Origin: Paenacidovorax caeni
Lineage (GTDB): Bacteria > Pseudomonadota > Gammaproteobacteria > Burkholderiales > Burkholderiaceae_C
DNA: 64,000 nt
Direction of reading: 5' to 3'
Assembly (NCBI RefSeq): GCF_001298675.1
Contig: NZ_CYIG01000001.1
Coordinates: forward strand, 1-64,000
Both the position numbers and the translations under genes were made by a program. Below the pieces are notes generated by a model. That model worked only from the letters and a program-made list of their open reading frames with translations, did not search any database and was not told the DNA's origin. Below, piece by piece: positions 36,613 to 44,032 of the stretch; position 1 is the first letter of the stretch, and each line of letters starts with the position of its first letter.

Positions 36613-36705
36613 TTCAATAGCTTCCAGCGCTTGTCACGCCTTGGTTTACGAGTAAAAATTTTCGCAACCCAAGGTATGCAAAGCGCCAGCAGCTATCAAC
36701 CCTAT
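36613..36705. repeat. AGCGCT-family repeat, copy 6 (long hairpin form)
   Basis: Imperfect arms of roughly 28 bp: left ATAGCTTCCAGCGCTTGTCA...CCTTGGTT, right AACCCAAGGTATGCAAAGCGCCAGCAGCTAT, around an AT-rich loop (about 36645-36665). It lies between the convergent binding-protein and LysE genes. Confidence 0.75.
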
Positions 36706-36721
36706 AGCACCGCTAGCACCA

Positions 36722-37360
36722 TTAGCGCTGCACTGTCGCCAGCCGCACCGCCAACCCCAGGAACACCAGCCCGGCCAGTCGGTTGAGCACCCACTGCGCG
36801 CGCGCCGAGCGCTGCAGCAGTGTGCCGAAGACGCCCGAAAAGCAGGCGATGGCGCCAAACACCAGCAGCGTGGCGAGCATGAACACGCAGCCCAGCACCA
36901 TGATCTGCGCGGCCACGCCACCGCGCGCCGGGTCGGCGAACTGCGGCAGGAAGGCCAGGAAGAACACCAGCACCTTGGGGTTCGTCAGGTTCATCACCAC
37001 GCCGCGCCCCACCATGCGCCAGGCGCTGTAGCCCGTCCCGCCCGCAGCCGGGGCGGCCGCGCCACCGCTGCCCACCGGAGCGCGCAGCGCACCCCAGGCC
37101 AGCCAGGCCAGGTAGGCCGCACCCACGAACTTGAGCAGCGTGAACGCCAGCGCCGACGCGGCGAACACCGCCGCCAGCCCCAGCGCCACCGCCGTGGTGT
37201 GCACCACCAGGCCACCGCACAGGCCCAGCACCACGCACATGCCGGCGCGCCAGCCACGCTGTGCGGACTGCATGAGCACGAAGAGGTTGTCCGGCCCAGG
37301 CGAGAGGCCCAGCAGGACAGAGACACCGAAAAACGCAACCAGGGTTTCGATCGAAGGCAT
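36722..37360 (-). CDS. LysE/RhtB-family amino-acid exporter
   Basis: An inner-membrane exporter of 212 residues with about six helices. The LysE/RhtB signature GLSPGPDNLFVLMQSAQRGWRAG lies near the N-terminus (split over residues 19-41), then GAAYLAWLAWGALR and the MNLTNPKVLVFFLAFLPQF block. Family members export amino acids or homoserine lactones; the substrate here is unknown. ATG 37360 (MPSIETLVAFFGVS) is chosen because it opens the first helix; the frame extends further upstream without homology. Confidence 0.92.
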   Translation of the reverse strand: MPSIETLVAFFGVSVLLGLSPGPDNLFVLMQSAQRGWRAGMCVVLGLCGGLVVHTTAVALGLAAVFAASALAFTLLKFVGAAYLAWLAWGALRAPVGSGGAAAPAAGGTGYSAWRMVGRGVVMNLTNPKVLVFFLAFLPQFADPARGGVAAQIMVLGCVFMLATLLVFGAIACFSGVFGTLLQRSARAQWVLNRLAGLVFLGLAVRLATVQR

Positions 37361-37398
37361 GGGGAGCGGCAAACAGGCAACAGGGCAAAGCGGCATTG

Positions 37399-37647
37399 TC
37401 ACCGCATGGGAATCACGTACACCCGCTTGCGTGGCTGGCACCCGGGGCCGTCGAAGGGGCCGCTGTCGCGCTCCCAGCCCTCGCCCGGCGAGACCTGGGC
37501 GCAGGTGCGCGCGCCGTCAATCTTGCTGCGCCACCAGTACCAGGGCGCGGGCGCGGCCTGCGCCGTGCCCCAGGCCATGAGGGCCAGCAGCGCCAGCGCG
37601 CGGGCCCGGGCAAAGCAGCGGCGCGAGGAAGCGGGAACAGGCGTCAT
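37399..37647 (-). CDS. Small exported protein, function unknown
   Basis: An 82-residue protein with a signal-like N-terminus (RARALALLALMAWGTAQAA, cleavage after AQAA) and a short mature region with aromatic residues (PAPWYWWRSKIDG) and two cysteines (TCAQVSPG, GPGCQPRK). No family recognised. The ATG overlaps the stop of the upstream esterase gene (ATGA), which suggests co-translation and supports it as a real gene. The mature part resembles small secreted proteins seen in comamonads only in general character. Confidence 0.6.
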   Translation of the reverse strand: MTPVPASSRRCFARARALALLALMAWGTAQAAPAPWYWWRSKIDGARTCAQVSPGEGWERDSGPFDGPGCQPRKRVYVIPMR

Positions 37648-38573
37648 GGCAGCATCTTCGCATCGACCGAGCGCAGGAAGGCCTCCACCGCCTCGGTGTA
37701 GGGGCCCTCACGCCCCAGGCTGGCGTTGATCTCACCGTGCGTGAGATCCTGCCCCAGCACCTGCACACGCATGCCCAGGCTGCGGGCCTGCGCCACAAAG
37801 CCCTCGGCCTGGGCGCACGCCGCGCGGCGCCGCGTGGAGCACACGGCCAGCAGCGGCGCGCCTGCCTGGCGCAGCTGCTGCACGGGCGACACGGGCGCCC
37901 ACTGCGCCGGGTCGCTGCCAAAGGCGGCGTCGTACAGGCGCAGGTGGGGCCGGCGCATGGTCTCGGCCACGTCGTACACGGCGCTGTCCAGCGCCACCGT
38001 GGCGCGCACGGGCACGGCACCCTGGGCCTGCCACAGCGCGGGCGCGGCGGCGAGCAGCGCCACCAGGTGTGCCCCGGCCGAATGCCCCATGGCCACGAAG
38101 CGCCCGGGCACCGCACCCCATTGCGGCGCCAGGCGCTGCGCCTGGGCCAGGGCACGCGCCACATCGCGCGCCTGCTCCAGCGGCGCGGCCTCGGGCAGCA
38201 GGCGGTAGTTGACCGACACCAGCACCACGCCCTGCGGCACCCAGCGGGCCACCTTGTTGTGCACCACGTTGGCGTGGGCCTTGTCGCCCATACGCCAGGC
38301 CCCTCCGTGCACCATGAACAGCACGGGCGCATCGTGCGCATGCGGCGGCAGGTACACGTCCATGCGCTGGCGCGGATGCGGGCCGTAGGGCTGGTCGCGC
38401 AGCACGCGCACCGACGCGGGCAGGGGCGCGGACGCCACGGCCGCGTCCATGCCATCGTCGTCGTCCAGGGCCGCGCGCAGCGGCCCCGCGTGCGCCGCCA
38501 GGCCTGCGCCGCAGGCCGCCACAAGCAGGGCCCGAGCGGCCGCCCTGCGGATCAGAAATGAAATGAATGCCAT
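37644..38573 (-). CDS. Exported alpha/beta-hydrolase (esterase)
   Basis: A 309-residue carboxylesterase of the HSL/BD-FAE type. An N-terminal signal-like segment (RALLVAACGAGLAAHAG) suggests export. The oxyanion motif HGGAW is at 89-93 and the nucleophile elbow GHSAG puts the catalytic Ser at 165. The C-terminal GQDLTHGEIN provides the His; the Asp is probably in the preceding strand. The YLPP and VSVNYRL blocks are typical of this group. Substrate unknown. It is followed by an overlapping small exported protein gene. Confidence 0.88.
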   Translation of the reverse strand: MAFISFLIRRAAARALLVAACGAGLAAHAGPLRAALDDDDGMDAAVASAPLPASVRVLRDQPYGPHPRQRMDVYLPPHAHDAPVLFMVHGGAWRMGDKAHANVVHNKVARWVPQGVVLVSVNYRLLPEAAPLEQARDVARALAQAQRLAPQWGAVPGRFVAMGHSAGAHLVALLAAAPALWQAQGAVPVRATVALDSAVYDVAETMRRPHLRLYDAAFGSDPAQWAPVSPVQQLRQAGAPLLAVCSTRRRAACAQAEGFVAQARSLGMRVQVLGQDLTHGEINASLGREGPYTEAVEAFLRSVDAKMLP

Positions 38574-38650
38574 ACCCGTGCAGTGGATTCAGAAGACCCA
38601 CGCATTGTGCGACGCGCCGATGGCCCCCGTGCGCCCGGGCAACGCTCTCA

Positions 38651-38745
38651 AAAAAGGAGCTGCCAGCGCTTTACCGGCATTGCTTTATCAGCAATTTATT
38701 CACCAATGCCATACCAGAAAAGCGCTGGCAGCTCTCATTTTGAAA
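38651..38745. repeat. AGCGCT-family repeat, copy 7 (long hairpin form)
   Basis: Left arm GAGCTGCCAGCGCTTTACCGGCATTG and right arm CAATGCCATACCAGAAAAGCG followed by CTGGCAGCTC form a long imperfect hairpin with inner GCATTGC/ GCAAT pairing. It fills the gap between the divergent esterase gene and the end of tauC. Confidence 0.8.
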
Positions 38746-38751
38746 GCACAC

Positions 38752-39606
38752 TCAGCGCCCATGCCATGGCAGCAGCCAGCGCTCCAGGCGGCGCAGCAGG
38801 GCGTCGAGCAGCAGCGCAATGGTGCCGATGACGAAGATGCCCATGACCACGATGTCGGTGCGCAGAAAGTTGGAGGCGTTGAGCACCATCTGCCCCAGAC
38901 CCTGCGTGGCGGCCACCATCTCGGCAGCGACCAGCGTGGTCCAGGCAAAGCCCATGGCAATGCGCAGGCCCACCAGGATGTCGGGCAGCGCCGCCGGCAC
39001 GATGGCGTGGCGCAGCAGCTGCCAGCGCGTGGCGCCGAGCGAGCGCAGCGCGTTCACCTGCTCGGCGCTGGCGTTGCGCGTGCCGGCGCGCGCTGCCAGC
39101 GCCATGGGGGCGAAGCAGGCCAGGTAGATGAGCAGCCACTTCGCCGCCTCGTCGATACCCAGCCAGATCACCACCAGCGGCAGGTAGGCCAGCGGCGGCA
39201 GCGGGCGGTAGAACTCCAGCAGCGGGTCGAACACGGCCTGCGCCCAGCGGTTCACGCCCATGGCAATGCCCACCGGCACCGCCGTGAGTACCGCCAGCGC
39301 GAACGCGCCGAACACACGCAGGCAGCTCCACTGCGCATGCACCCACAGCGCGTCGCCGCCCTGGATGTCGCCGCGCCAGGCCTGAGCCAAGGCGTTCAGC
39401 GCCGCCTCGGGCGCGGGCAGAAACAGCGGTGGCACCCACTGCAGCGCGGTGGCCAGCCACCACAGCGCCAGCCAGCCGGCCACGCACAGCAGGCTCCACA
39501 GGCGCGGCGTGCGCGGGCGGTGTGCGCGGAAAGGCGCCACGACCGGCAGCGCCGCGGGGGGTGGCGCAGCCTCCGGCGGGCACGCGTCGGGAAGGGCCAC
39601 ATCCAT
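38752..39606 (-). CDS. tauC: Taurine/aliphatic sulfonate ABC transporter permease (TauC-like)
   Basis: An inner-membrane permease of about 284 residues in the TauC/SsuC group. Six helices are visible, with the PVGIAMGVNRWAQAVFDPLLEF block, FYRPLPPLAYLPLVVIWLG and the EAA loop (LRSLGATRWQLLRHAIVPAALP, spread over about 207-228). GLRIAMGFAWTTLVAAEMV precedes the last helices. ATG 39606 (MDVALPDACPP) is taken; its long Pro-rich N-terminus before the first helix is unusual. Last gene of a tauA-tauB-tauC unit, 73 bp behind tauB with a half repeat between. Confidence 0.88.
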   Translation of the reverse strand: MDVALPDACPPEAAPPPAALPVVAPFRAHRPRTPRLWSLLCVAGWLALWWLATALQWVPPLFLPAPEAALNALAQAWRGDIQGGDALWVHAQWSCLRVFGAFALAVLTAVPVGIAMGVNRWAQAVFDPLLEFYRPLPPLAYLPLVVIWLGIDEAAKWLLIYLACFAPMALAARAGTRNASAEQVNALRSLGATRWQLLRHAIVPAALPDILVGLRIAMGFAWTTLVAAEMVAATQGLGQMVLNASNFLRTDIVVMGIFVIGTIALLLDALLRRLERWLLPWHGR

Positions 39607-39635
39607 GGCAAACAATGGCTCTCTGGCCCTGAGGG

Positions 39636-39660
39636 GATAAGTGCTGGCAGCTCTCATTGC
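39636..39660. repeat. AGCGCT-family repeat, copy 8 (half copy)
   Basis: TAAGTGCTGGCAGCTCTCATTG matches the right half of the family with one substitution; no left arm. It lies between tauB and tauC. Confidence 0.55.
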
Positions 39661-39679
39661 GATCGTCGGTGATGCTGGC

Positions 39680-40501
39680 TCACGCGGGAACCAGCGAGGC
39701 TTCGGAGATGGCGGCCATGAGCTGCTCGCGCATGGCGATGAAGTCGGGCAGCGACTTGACGGCGCGCGCCGGCGCGCCGGCCAGGTAGCGGCGCCCGAAA
39801 TCGACCACCAGGCTTTCGGTGATGCGCCCGGGGCGTGGGCTCATGACGATGATGCGCGAGGCCAGGAACAGCGCTTCCTCCACGTCGTGGGTGATGAAAA
39901 ACACCGTGCGCTGCACGGCGCGCGGCGCGGCCCACAGTCGCAGCACCAGTTCCTGCAGCGCCTCGCGCGTGAACACGTCGAGCGCGCCCATGGGCTCGTC
40001 CATCAGCAGCAGGTCGGCATCGCCCGCCAGTGCACGCGCAATGCCCACGCGCTGCTGCATGCCGCCCGAGAGCTGCCACGGGTAGGCCTGGGCCCGCTCG
40101 GCCAGGCCCACGCGGGCGAGCTGCTCCAGCGCAATGCGCTGGCGCTCGGCGCGCCCCAGGCCGCGCAGGCGCAGGCCCAGGGCCACGTTGTCCAGCACGT
40201 TGAGCCAGGGCATGAGGGCGTGCTTTTGGAACACCACGCCGCGCTCGGCGCCCGCATCACGCACGGGCGCGCCGTTCCAGGCGATCTGCCCGGCCGACGG
40301 TGCGGTGAAGCCGGCGATGGTGTTCAGCAGCGTGGTCTTGCCGCAGCCCGAGGCGCCCACGGCGACGACGAACTCGCCCGGGGCGATGTCCAGATCCACG
40401 CCATGCAGCGCCAGGGCGCGGGGGTCGGCCGGCGCGCCTTCGTAGCGCACCGACAGGCCGCGCACCACCAGCCCCTGCGCACCCTCATTGGCCAGCGGCA
40501 T
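39680..40501 (-). CDS. tauB: Taurine/aliphatic sulfonate ABC transporter ATPase (TauB-like)
   Basis: The ATP-binding subunit, 273 residues, driving import. Walker [10 protein letters not shown] (49-57), Q-loop [12 protein letters not shown], signature [15 protein letters not shown] and Walker [13 protein letters not shown] are all intact, followed by the H-loop [10 protein letters not shown]. The W in the Q-loop and the LVVDFGRR tail fit the nitrate/sulfonate/taurine branch. The start overlaps the tauA end by 17 bases. Confidence 0.92.
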   Translation of the reverse strand: MPLANEGAQGLVVRGLSVRYEGAPADPRALALHGVDLDIAPGEFVVAVGASGCGKTTLLNTIAGFTAPSAGQIAWNGAPVRDAGAERGVVFQKHALMPWLNVLDNVALGLRLRGLGRAERQRIALEQLARVGLAERAQAYPWQLSGGMQQRVGIARALAGDADLLLMDEPMGALDVFTREALQELVLRLWAAPRAVQRTVFFITHDVEEALFLASRIIVMSPRPGRITESLVVDFGRRYLAGAPARAVKSLPDFIAMREQLMAAISEASLVPA

Positions 40502-41543
40502 GGCGCACCCAGGTGTCGTTCACGCCCACCGCGTAGTCGGGCAGCACCTGCTGCACCGCGCCCTGCGCCTGCAGGAACTGCGCCGTGGCCGCGAGCGACT
40601 GTGCTACCACCGACTGCTTGCCGCCGCCCAGCCAGCGCACGCTGGCCTGCTCGGCCGGGGGAATGAAGGCGTAGAGCTTGAGGCTGTCGGGTACGCTGGC
40701 GGCCTCGGCGCCCGACCACTTGGCGATGGCCTTGACTTCGGCGGAGTCGGCAGTCCAGGCAGCGGGGTTGCGCGTGTAGCGCTGGTCGGCCTCGGCCAGC
40801 ACCTTGACGAAGCGTGTGAGGAACTCGCCGTGCGCCTGCGCGAAATCGGTGCGCACGGCCAGCGCGTCAAACGTGGCCTTGCCGGTCTGCGCGGCGATCT
40901 CGCCCGAGGTGGTCAGCACCTGGCCGCTTTGCTTGATCTTGGCCAGCACCGGGTCCCAGACAAAGGCGGCGTCGATGTCGCCACGCTCCCAGGCGGCCAG
41001 GATTTCTGGCGGGCGCAGGTTGAGAATCTTCACGTCCTTGGCCTGCACGCCTGCAGCCTGCAGTGCCACCAGGGCATGGAAGTGGCTGGTAGAGACGTAG
41101 GGGATGCCGATTTTCTTGCCCTTCAGGTCGGCCAGTTGCCGCGCCCCGCTGCCGTTGCGCGCCACCAGCGCCTCGGCGTGGTGGATGTTGTCGGCCACCC
41201 AGAACACCTGGATCGGCACGCCCTGCGACAGCGCTGCGGCAAACGGCGCCGAGCCCGCCTCGCCGATCTGGATGGCACCACTGGCCAGCGCGCGCGTCAC
41301 CTCGGCGCCACTGCCGAGCTTGCGGTAGCTCACCTTGTAGCCGGTGGCTTTTTCCACCGCCTGGGTCTCTTGCGCATAGCGCCAGGGCAGCACCATGTCC
41401 TGGTAGCCGATGACCACTTCCTTGGGCGCACCTTGCGCCTGGGCCAGCGGCAAGCCGGCGCCCCACACGGTGGCAGCGGCAGCCAGTGCCAGGGTGAAGC
41501 GGCGGGAGCGGCGGGAGCGGGAAATGCGGCGAAGGGTTTGCAT
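40485..41543 (-). CDS. tauA: Taurine/aliphatic sulfonate-binding protein (TauA-like)
   Basis: A periplasmic binding protein of 352 residues with a signal peptide ([24 protein letters not shown]). The NMT1/TauA pattern is clear: [75 protein letters not shown] and the [21 protein letters not shown] block. tauD, the dioxygenase that normally completes the operon, is absent, so the substrate could be another sulfonate. No recognisable Cbl/TauR site could be assigned in the 210 bp upstream. Confidence 0.88.
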   Translation of the reverse strand: MQTLRRISRSRRSRRFTLALAAAATVWGAGLPLAQAQGAPKEVVIGYQDMVLPWRYAQETQAVEKATGYKVSYRKLGSGAEVTRALASGAIQIGEAGSAPFAAALSQGVPIQVFWVADNIHHAEALVARNGSGARQLADLKGKKIGIPYVSTSHFHALVALQAAGVQAKDVKILNLRPPEILAAWERGDIDAAFVWDPVLAKIKQSGQVLTTSGEIAAQTGKATFDALAVRTDFAQAHGEFLTRFVKVLAEADQRYTRNPAAWTADSAEVKAIAKWSGAEAASVPDSLKLYAFIPPAEQASVRWLGGGKQSVVAQSLAATAQFLQAQGAVQQVLPDYAVGVNDTWVRHAAGQ

Positions 41544-41716
41544 GGTTCTTCTGAAAGCAAGGGAAAGAGGCTTTCAGTCTAGAAACAAGCGCGCGCTTTG
41601 CATGCGCCCGATTCGCATGAGCACATGCGCAAAACGCGCAACGCGGAAGCACGCGCGGCGATGCGGCAGCTGGAATCACCTGAAAAATAAGCCAAAAAGG
41701 CGTTTTACCCTGACCC

Positions 41717-41745
41717 AGAAAGCGCTAACAGCTATCAATTCAGAA
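41717..41745. repeat. AGCGCT-family repeat, copy 9 (half copy)
   Basis: CAGAAAGCGCTAACAGCTATCAATTC: right half with one change; left arm not recognisable. It lies upstream of tauA and downstream of the EamA gene. Confidence 0.6.
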
Positions 41746-41753
41746 GCAAACGC

Positions 41754-42635
41754 CTACCCCAGTGCCAGCGCCACCACCCCTGCGGCGATGAGCACCGCCC
41801 CCGCCAGCCGCGCCAGGCGGTCACCCTCGTTCAGCAAATGCCCGCCAAGCAACGCCGCGAACAGCATCGACACCTCGCGCGCAGGCGCCACATGCGACAT
41901 GGGCGCCTCGCGCATGGCGAACAGCACCAGGACGTAGGCCACGGGGCTCACCACCGCCACCAGCAAGGCAAAGCGCCACTGCACCACCCACAGGCTGCGC
42001 GCCGTGGGCAGGTCGCGCAGCACGGTGGGCGCCAGCACCGCCACGCGCACGAAGTTGCCCATGTAGTCCACCAGGATGGGTGACATCAACAGCACCTTGA
42101 CGGCGTAGCCGTCCACCACGGTGTAGGCAGCGATGAAGGCGCCGGTGAGCAGGCCGTAGCCCATGCCAGCGTGCACCCGGGCACGCGCGGCCGGATCGTG
42201 CGTGGCGCGCAGCAGCGCTGGCCCGCCCGCGATCAGAAACACGCCCCCCACCACGCCGGCAATGCCCAGCGCGCCGAGCCAGGACAGCTGCTCGCCCAGC
42301 AGCGTGATGGCGACGAACGACGACAGCAGCGGCCCCGAGCCGCGCGCCAGCGGGTAGACCACGGTGAGGTCGGCGCGGCGGTAGCCGCGCAGCAGGATCA
42401 CGTAGTACAGCACGTGCAGCAGGCCGCTGGCGACGATGAAGGCCCACTCGCGCGCGCCCCACAGCGGCACGGCATCGCGCCCCAACCACCAACCCAGGGG
42501 CGCCCACACCACCATCATCAGCACCGCGGTGAAGAAGGCAAAGCGCGCATCGCCCCCCGCCTTCTTGGCGGCAATGTTCCAGCCAGCATGGATGAGGCCG
42601 GCCAGGATGATGAGGGCGAAGGCGTCAAGGGCCAT
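41754..42635 (-). CDS. EamA/DMT-family transporter
   Basis: An inner-membrane protein of 293 residues with ten predicted helices in two EamA halves. The first half begins ALIILAGLIHAGWNIAAKKAG and contains the GYRRADLTVVYPLARGSGPLL motif. The second has VAYVLVLFAMREAPMSHVAPAREVSMLFAALLGG in pieces, with the usual LNEGDR.ARL.GA.LI..G end. Exports or imports metabolites or drugs; substrate unknown. ATG 42635 (MALDAFALIILAG) is chosen; an in-frame TTG four codons upstream is less likely. It lies 77 bp downstream of the BLUF gene on the same strand. Confidence 0.9.
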   Translation of the reverse strand: MALDAFALIILAGLIHAGWNIAAKKAGGDARFAFFTAVLMMVVWAPLGWWLGRDAVPLWGAREWAFIVASGLLHVLYYVILLRGYRRADLTVVYPLARGSGPLLSSFVAITLLGEQLSWLGALGIAGVVGGVFLIAGGPALLRATHDPAARARVHAGMGYGLLTGAFIAAYTVVDGYAVKVLLMSPILVDYMGNFVRVAVLAPTVLRDLPTARSLWVVQWRFALLVAVVSPVAYVLVLFAMREAPMSHVAPAREVSMLFAALLGGHLLNEGDRLARLAGAVLIAAGVVALALG

Positions 42636-42712
42636 GGCAAAAAGCAAAGGCCGCAGCGGCGCGGGGCCGGCTGCGGCTGCAGGGCGTGTTCAGCGAAGGG
42701 GACGCAGGGAAA

Positions 42713-43135
42713 TCAGGCCCGGCCGATGACGCTGGCGGTGGCCATGAGCTCCTCGAGCAGCGCAAACGACACCTTGCCGGAGGCGGCGTAGGGGTCGAAT
42801 TCGGGGCGCTCGGAGTACTTGAGCACGATGGAGTGGTTGAGCTTGGCCAGGTTGACCTGGCCCATGGTCCAGCCGCCGAAGCGGCGCTCGCAGATTTCCT
42901 CGAAGGCGAGCAGTTCCACGTCCTTGTGGCGCGCGTCGCGCTGGATGTGGCCGTACAGCGCGCTCACGGCCGATCGGCCGCCTTCGATGGCCTGCAGGAA
43001 GATGCCGCCGCCGTAGCACAGCACGCCAGTGATGCCACTGGCCGGGTTGTGCAGGCGCGACTGGGTGAGGATGGCTTCGATGGCGGCAGGCGACGTATCG
43101 ACGGCGCGGCTGACGTAAAGCAGGCGAACCAGCAT
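42713..43135 (-). CDS. BLUF-domain blue-light sensor protein
   Basis: A stand-alone photoreceptor of 140 residues that should bind FAD and respond to blue light. All key residues of the BLUF family are present: Tyr7 in LLYVSRA, Asn30 in HNPASGITG, Gln48 in IFLQAIEGG, and Trp89 with Met91 in GGWTMGQ. The fold order (beta-alpha-beta-beta-alpha-beta) fits. The C-terminal 45 residues hold two helices and no output domain, so signalling must go through a partner. The gene follows folE after 5 bp on the same strand, so it is almost certainly co-transcribed with GTP cyclohydrolase I. ATG 43135 is the only start that preserves the first strand. Confidence 0.94.
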   Translation of the reverse strand: MLVRLLYVSRAVDTSPAAIEAILTQSRLHNPASGITGVLCYGGGIFLQAIEGGRSAVSALYGHIQRDARHKDVELLAFEEICERRFGGWTMGQVNLAKLNHSIVLKYSERPEFDPYAASGKVSFALLEELMATASVIGRA

Positions 43136-43140
43136 GGCTT

Positions 43141-43854
43141 TCAGGTCCTTCCGGGAATGAGCGACAGGAACTCGCGGCGCAGTGTCGGGTTGGTGAGAAA
43201 CACGCCACGCATCACGGAATTGATCATCTTGCTGTCCATCTCGCGCACGCCGCGCCAGGACATGCAGAAGTGGCTGGCCTCCATGACCACGGCCAGGCCG
43301 TCGGGCTGGGTTTTCTCCATGATGAGGTCGGCCAGCTGCACCACCGCTTCCTCCTGGATCTGCGGACGGCCCATGACCCAATCCACCAGGCGCGCGTACT
43401 TGGACAGGCCAATGACGTTGGTGTGCTCGTTGGGCATCACACCGATCCAGATCTTGCCGATGACGGGGCAGAAATGGTGGCTGCAGGCGCTGCGCACGGT
43501 GATCGGGCCGACGATCATCAGCTCGTTGAGGTGCTCGGCGTTGGGGAACTCGGTGATCGTCGGGGCGTTGACGTAGCGGCCCTTGAACACCTCGCCCAGG
43601 TACATCTTGGCCACGCGCCGTGCCGTGCTCTGCGTGTTGTGGTCGCCCTCGGTATCGATGACCAGGCTGTCGAGCACGCCTTGCATCTTGGCCTCGACCT
43701 CGTCGAGCAACGCCTCCAGCTCACCGGGGTTGATGAACTCGGCAATGTTGTCGTTGGCGTGAAAGCGCTTGCGCGCCGCCTGCAGGCGCTCGCGGATCTT
43801 GACGGAGACGGGAACGCCTTCGTCCGGCGCCGGGGAGGGAGGATCAAAAGACAT
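43141..43854 (-). CDS. folE: GTP cyclohydrolase I
   Basis: FolE converts GTP to 7,8-dihydroneopterin triphosphate, opening folate and pterin synthesis. The 237-residue protein has an N-terminal helical extension, then STARRVAKMYLGEVFKGRY, the zinc-binding CSHHFCPVIGK, PNEHTNVIGLSKYARLVDW, RPQIQEEAVVQL and the ASHFCMSWRGVRE motif carrying the third Cys ligand. Length is slightly longer than E. coli FolE. It is the first gene of a folE-BLUF pair. Confidence 0.95.
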   Translation of the reverse strand: MSFDPPSPAPDEGVPVSVKIRERLQAARKRFHANDNIAEFINPGELEALLDEVEAKMQGVLDSLVIDTEGDHNTQSTARRVAKMYLGEVFKGRYVNAPTITEFPNAEHLNELMIVGPITVRSACSHHFCPVIGKIWIGVMPNEHTNVIGLSKYARLVDWVMGRPQIQEEAVVQLADLIMEKTQPDGLAVVMEASHFCMSWRGVREMDSKMINSVMRGVFLTNPTLRREFLSLIPGRT

Positions 43855-43900
43855 GGCGGCATGGTACCAGCGAATGCCAGACTTGGCTTTTTAGGCGTTT

Positions 43901-43965
43901 TAGGGCACTAACGCCCATGGAGCAAGCGCTACAAGCTACAAAATAAGGAGCAAAACAGACCCATC
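43901..43965. repeat. AGCGCT-family repeat, copy 10 (divergent)
   Basis: GGGCACTAACGCCC followed by GCAAGCGCTACAAGCTACAAAATAAGG: only the right half is well preserved. It lies between the divergent folE and the 44033 gene. Confidence 0.55.
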
Positions 43966-44032
43966 CGACGCCTGCGCAGCGCCCCTGTGTATGCTGTGCC
44001 TCCCCAACAATAACCACGAAAGAGGGCGGGCC

